From CAZDSS01 sp964508185 (GTDB lineage: Bacteria; Pseudomonadota; Alphaproteobacteria; Sphingomonadales; Govanellaceae), in the NCBI GenBank assembly GCA_964508185.1, contig CAZDSS010000149.1:1-5318 (forward strand): a DNA stretch of 5,318 nt. The letters are read 5' to 3'. A model generated the notes under the pieces. The model did no database searches and was not told where the DNA came from. It was given only the letters and a program-made list of their open reading frames with translations. Shown here piece after piece: positions 4,896 to 5,318 of the stretch. Numbering within the stretch: position 1 is the first letter of the stretch; every line of letters begins with the position of its first letter. Both the position numbers and the translations under genes were made by a program.

Positions 4896-5318
4896 TCAGC
4901 GATGCTTGAACTGGGGCGCCGTCTTTTCGGCGAAGGCGCGCATGCCTTCCTTCTGGTCCTCGGTCGCAAAAAGCGAATGGAAGACCCGGCGCTCGAAGCG
5001 GATGCCCTCGGCAAGGGTCGTCTCGTAGGCGCGGTTGACCGCTTCCTTCGCCACCATGACGGCGGGGCGGGAGAGTTCCGCGATGGTGCGCGCCGCTTCC
5101 CTGGCCTCGTCCAGAAGCTTGTCGAGGGGCACCACGCGACTCACGAGGCCCGAGCGCTCCGCCTCCTCCGCATTCATCATGCGGCCGGTGAGGCACATGT
5201 CCATGGCCTTGGACTTGCCGACGAAGCGGGTGAGGCGCTGGGTTCCGCCCGCGCCGGGGATGACGCCGAGCTTGATCTCCGGCTGACCGAACTTTGCATT
5301 GTCCGCGGCGATGATGAA
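4896..5318 (-). CDS. Enoyl-CoA hydratase/isomerase (crotonase family), C-terminal part
   Basis: The last 140 residues of a crotonase-family enzyme, which typically adds water to trans-2-enoyl-CoA in fatty-acid beta-oxidation; full length is usually about 258 residues. The frame is open to the window edge, beyond the apparent internal ATG at 5204. The visible part begins FIIAADNAKF, followed by GQPEIKLGVIPGAGGTQR (residues 11-28), the classic segment whose glutamate (Glu14 here, Glu164 in the rat enzyme) is one of the two catalytic acids. The other acid and the oxyanion-hole region lie outside the window. The C-terminus, with FHSLFATEDQKEGMRAF and ending PQFKHR, is the standard tail of short-chain enoyl-CoA hydratases. 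Both the visible catalytic Glu and the tail argue for a true hydratase, but substrate length cannot be told. This gene commonly precedes rpsT in Hyphomicrobiales. Confidence 0.95.
   Translation of the reverse strand, partial: FIIAADNAKFGQPEIKLGVIPGAGGTQRLTRFVGKSKAMDMCLTGRMMNAEEAERSGLVSRVVPLDKLLDEAREAARTIAELSRPAVMVAKEAVNRAYETTLAEGIRFERRVFHSLFATEDQKEGMRAFAEKTAPQFKHR

Noticed and set aside
5202..5204. ATG at 5204 as the start of the enoyl-CoA hydratase
   Set aside because: The frame continues upstream with the highly conserved GQPEI...GAGGTQR segment, so this Met is internal and the gene runs off the window.
1..5318. CRISPR array, transposon ends, tRNA, rRNA or phage genes
   Set aside because: No regularly spaced repeats, transposase-like frames, tRNA cloverleaf or rRNA sequence was recognised on either strand.

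Overview
This is a high-GC window in which every recognisable gene lies on the minus strand. Read in transcription order, from high to low coordinates, it holds: the C-terminal part of an enoyl-CoA hydratase, rpsT (ribosomal protein S20), a small rhodanese, dnaA joined in frame to dnaN, recF, and the first 47 codons of gyrB. The order enoyl-CoA hydratase - rpsT - dnaA is typical of Alphaproteobacteria, especially Hyphomicrobiales (Rhizobiales). The high GC content and protein style fit that group. A Xanthobacteraceae-like source is a guess, not a demonstration.

Region by region: 4896-5318 is the crotonase-family enzyme, cut by the window edge. 4731-4895 is a short intergenic region with a strong sigma70-type promoter for rpsT and a leader that can pair with the rpsT ribosome-binding site. 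4464-4730 is rpsT, followed by an intrinsic terminator at 4364-4400. 3973-4463 is a 491-nt stretch with no credible gene; it probably carries the promoter for the rhodanese/dnaA transcript. 3553-3972 is the rhodanese, and 3428-3552 is a GC-rich spacer. 1388-3427 is the dnaA'-'dnaN fusion, 186-1376 is recF (11 nt after the fusion stop), and 1-142 is the start of gyrB (43 nt after recF).

The outstanding observation is the 679-codon dnaA'-'dnaN reading frame. It contains DnaA domains I-III through the sensor II arginine, then changes within a shared Ser-Asn-Val-Arg motif (2393-2404) to DnaN at about family residue 31. Lost are the end of the DnaA AAA+ lid, all of DNA-binding domain IV, the dnaA-dnaN spacer, the dnaN start, and the first strand/helix of the sliding clamp. 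Both proteins are normally essential and the join falls where both genes encode the same short motif. The likeliest explanations are therefore a microhomology-type deletion or an assembly/consensus artefact. A real, previously undescribed initiator-clamp fusion is possible but needs read-level evidence.

In function, the cluster is a chromosome replication and repair block (initiator, sliding clamp, RecF gap-repair loader, gyrase B) preceded by a translation gene and two metabolic genes. No convincing DnaA-box cluster, tRNA, rRNA, CRISPR, transposon or phage feature was seen.
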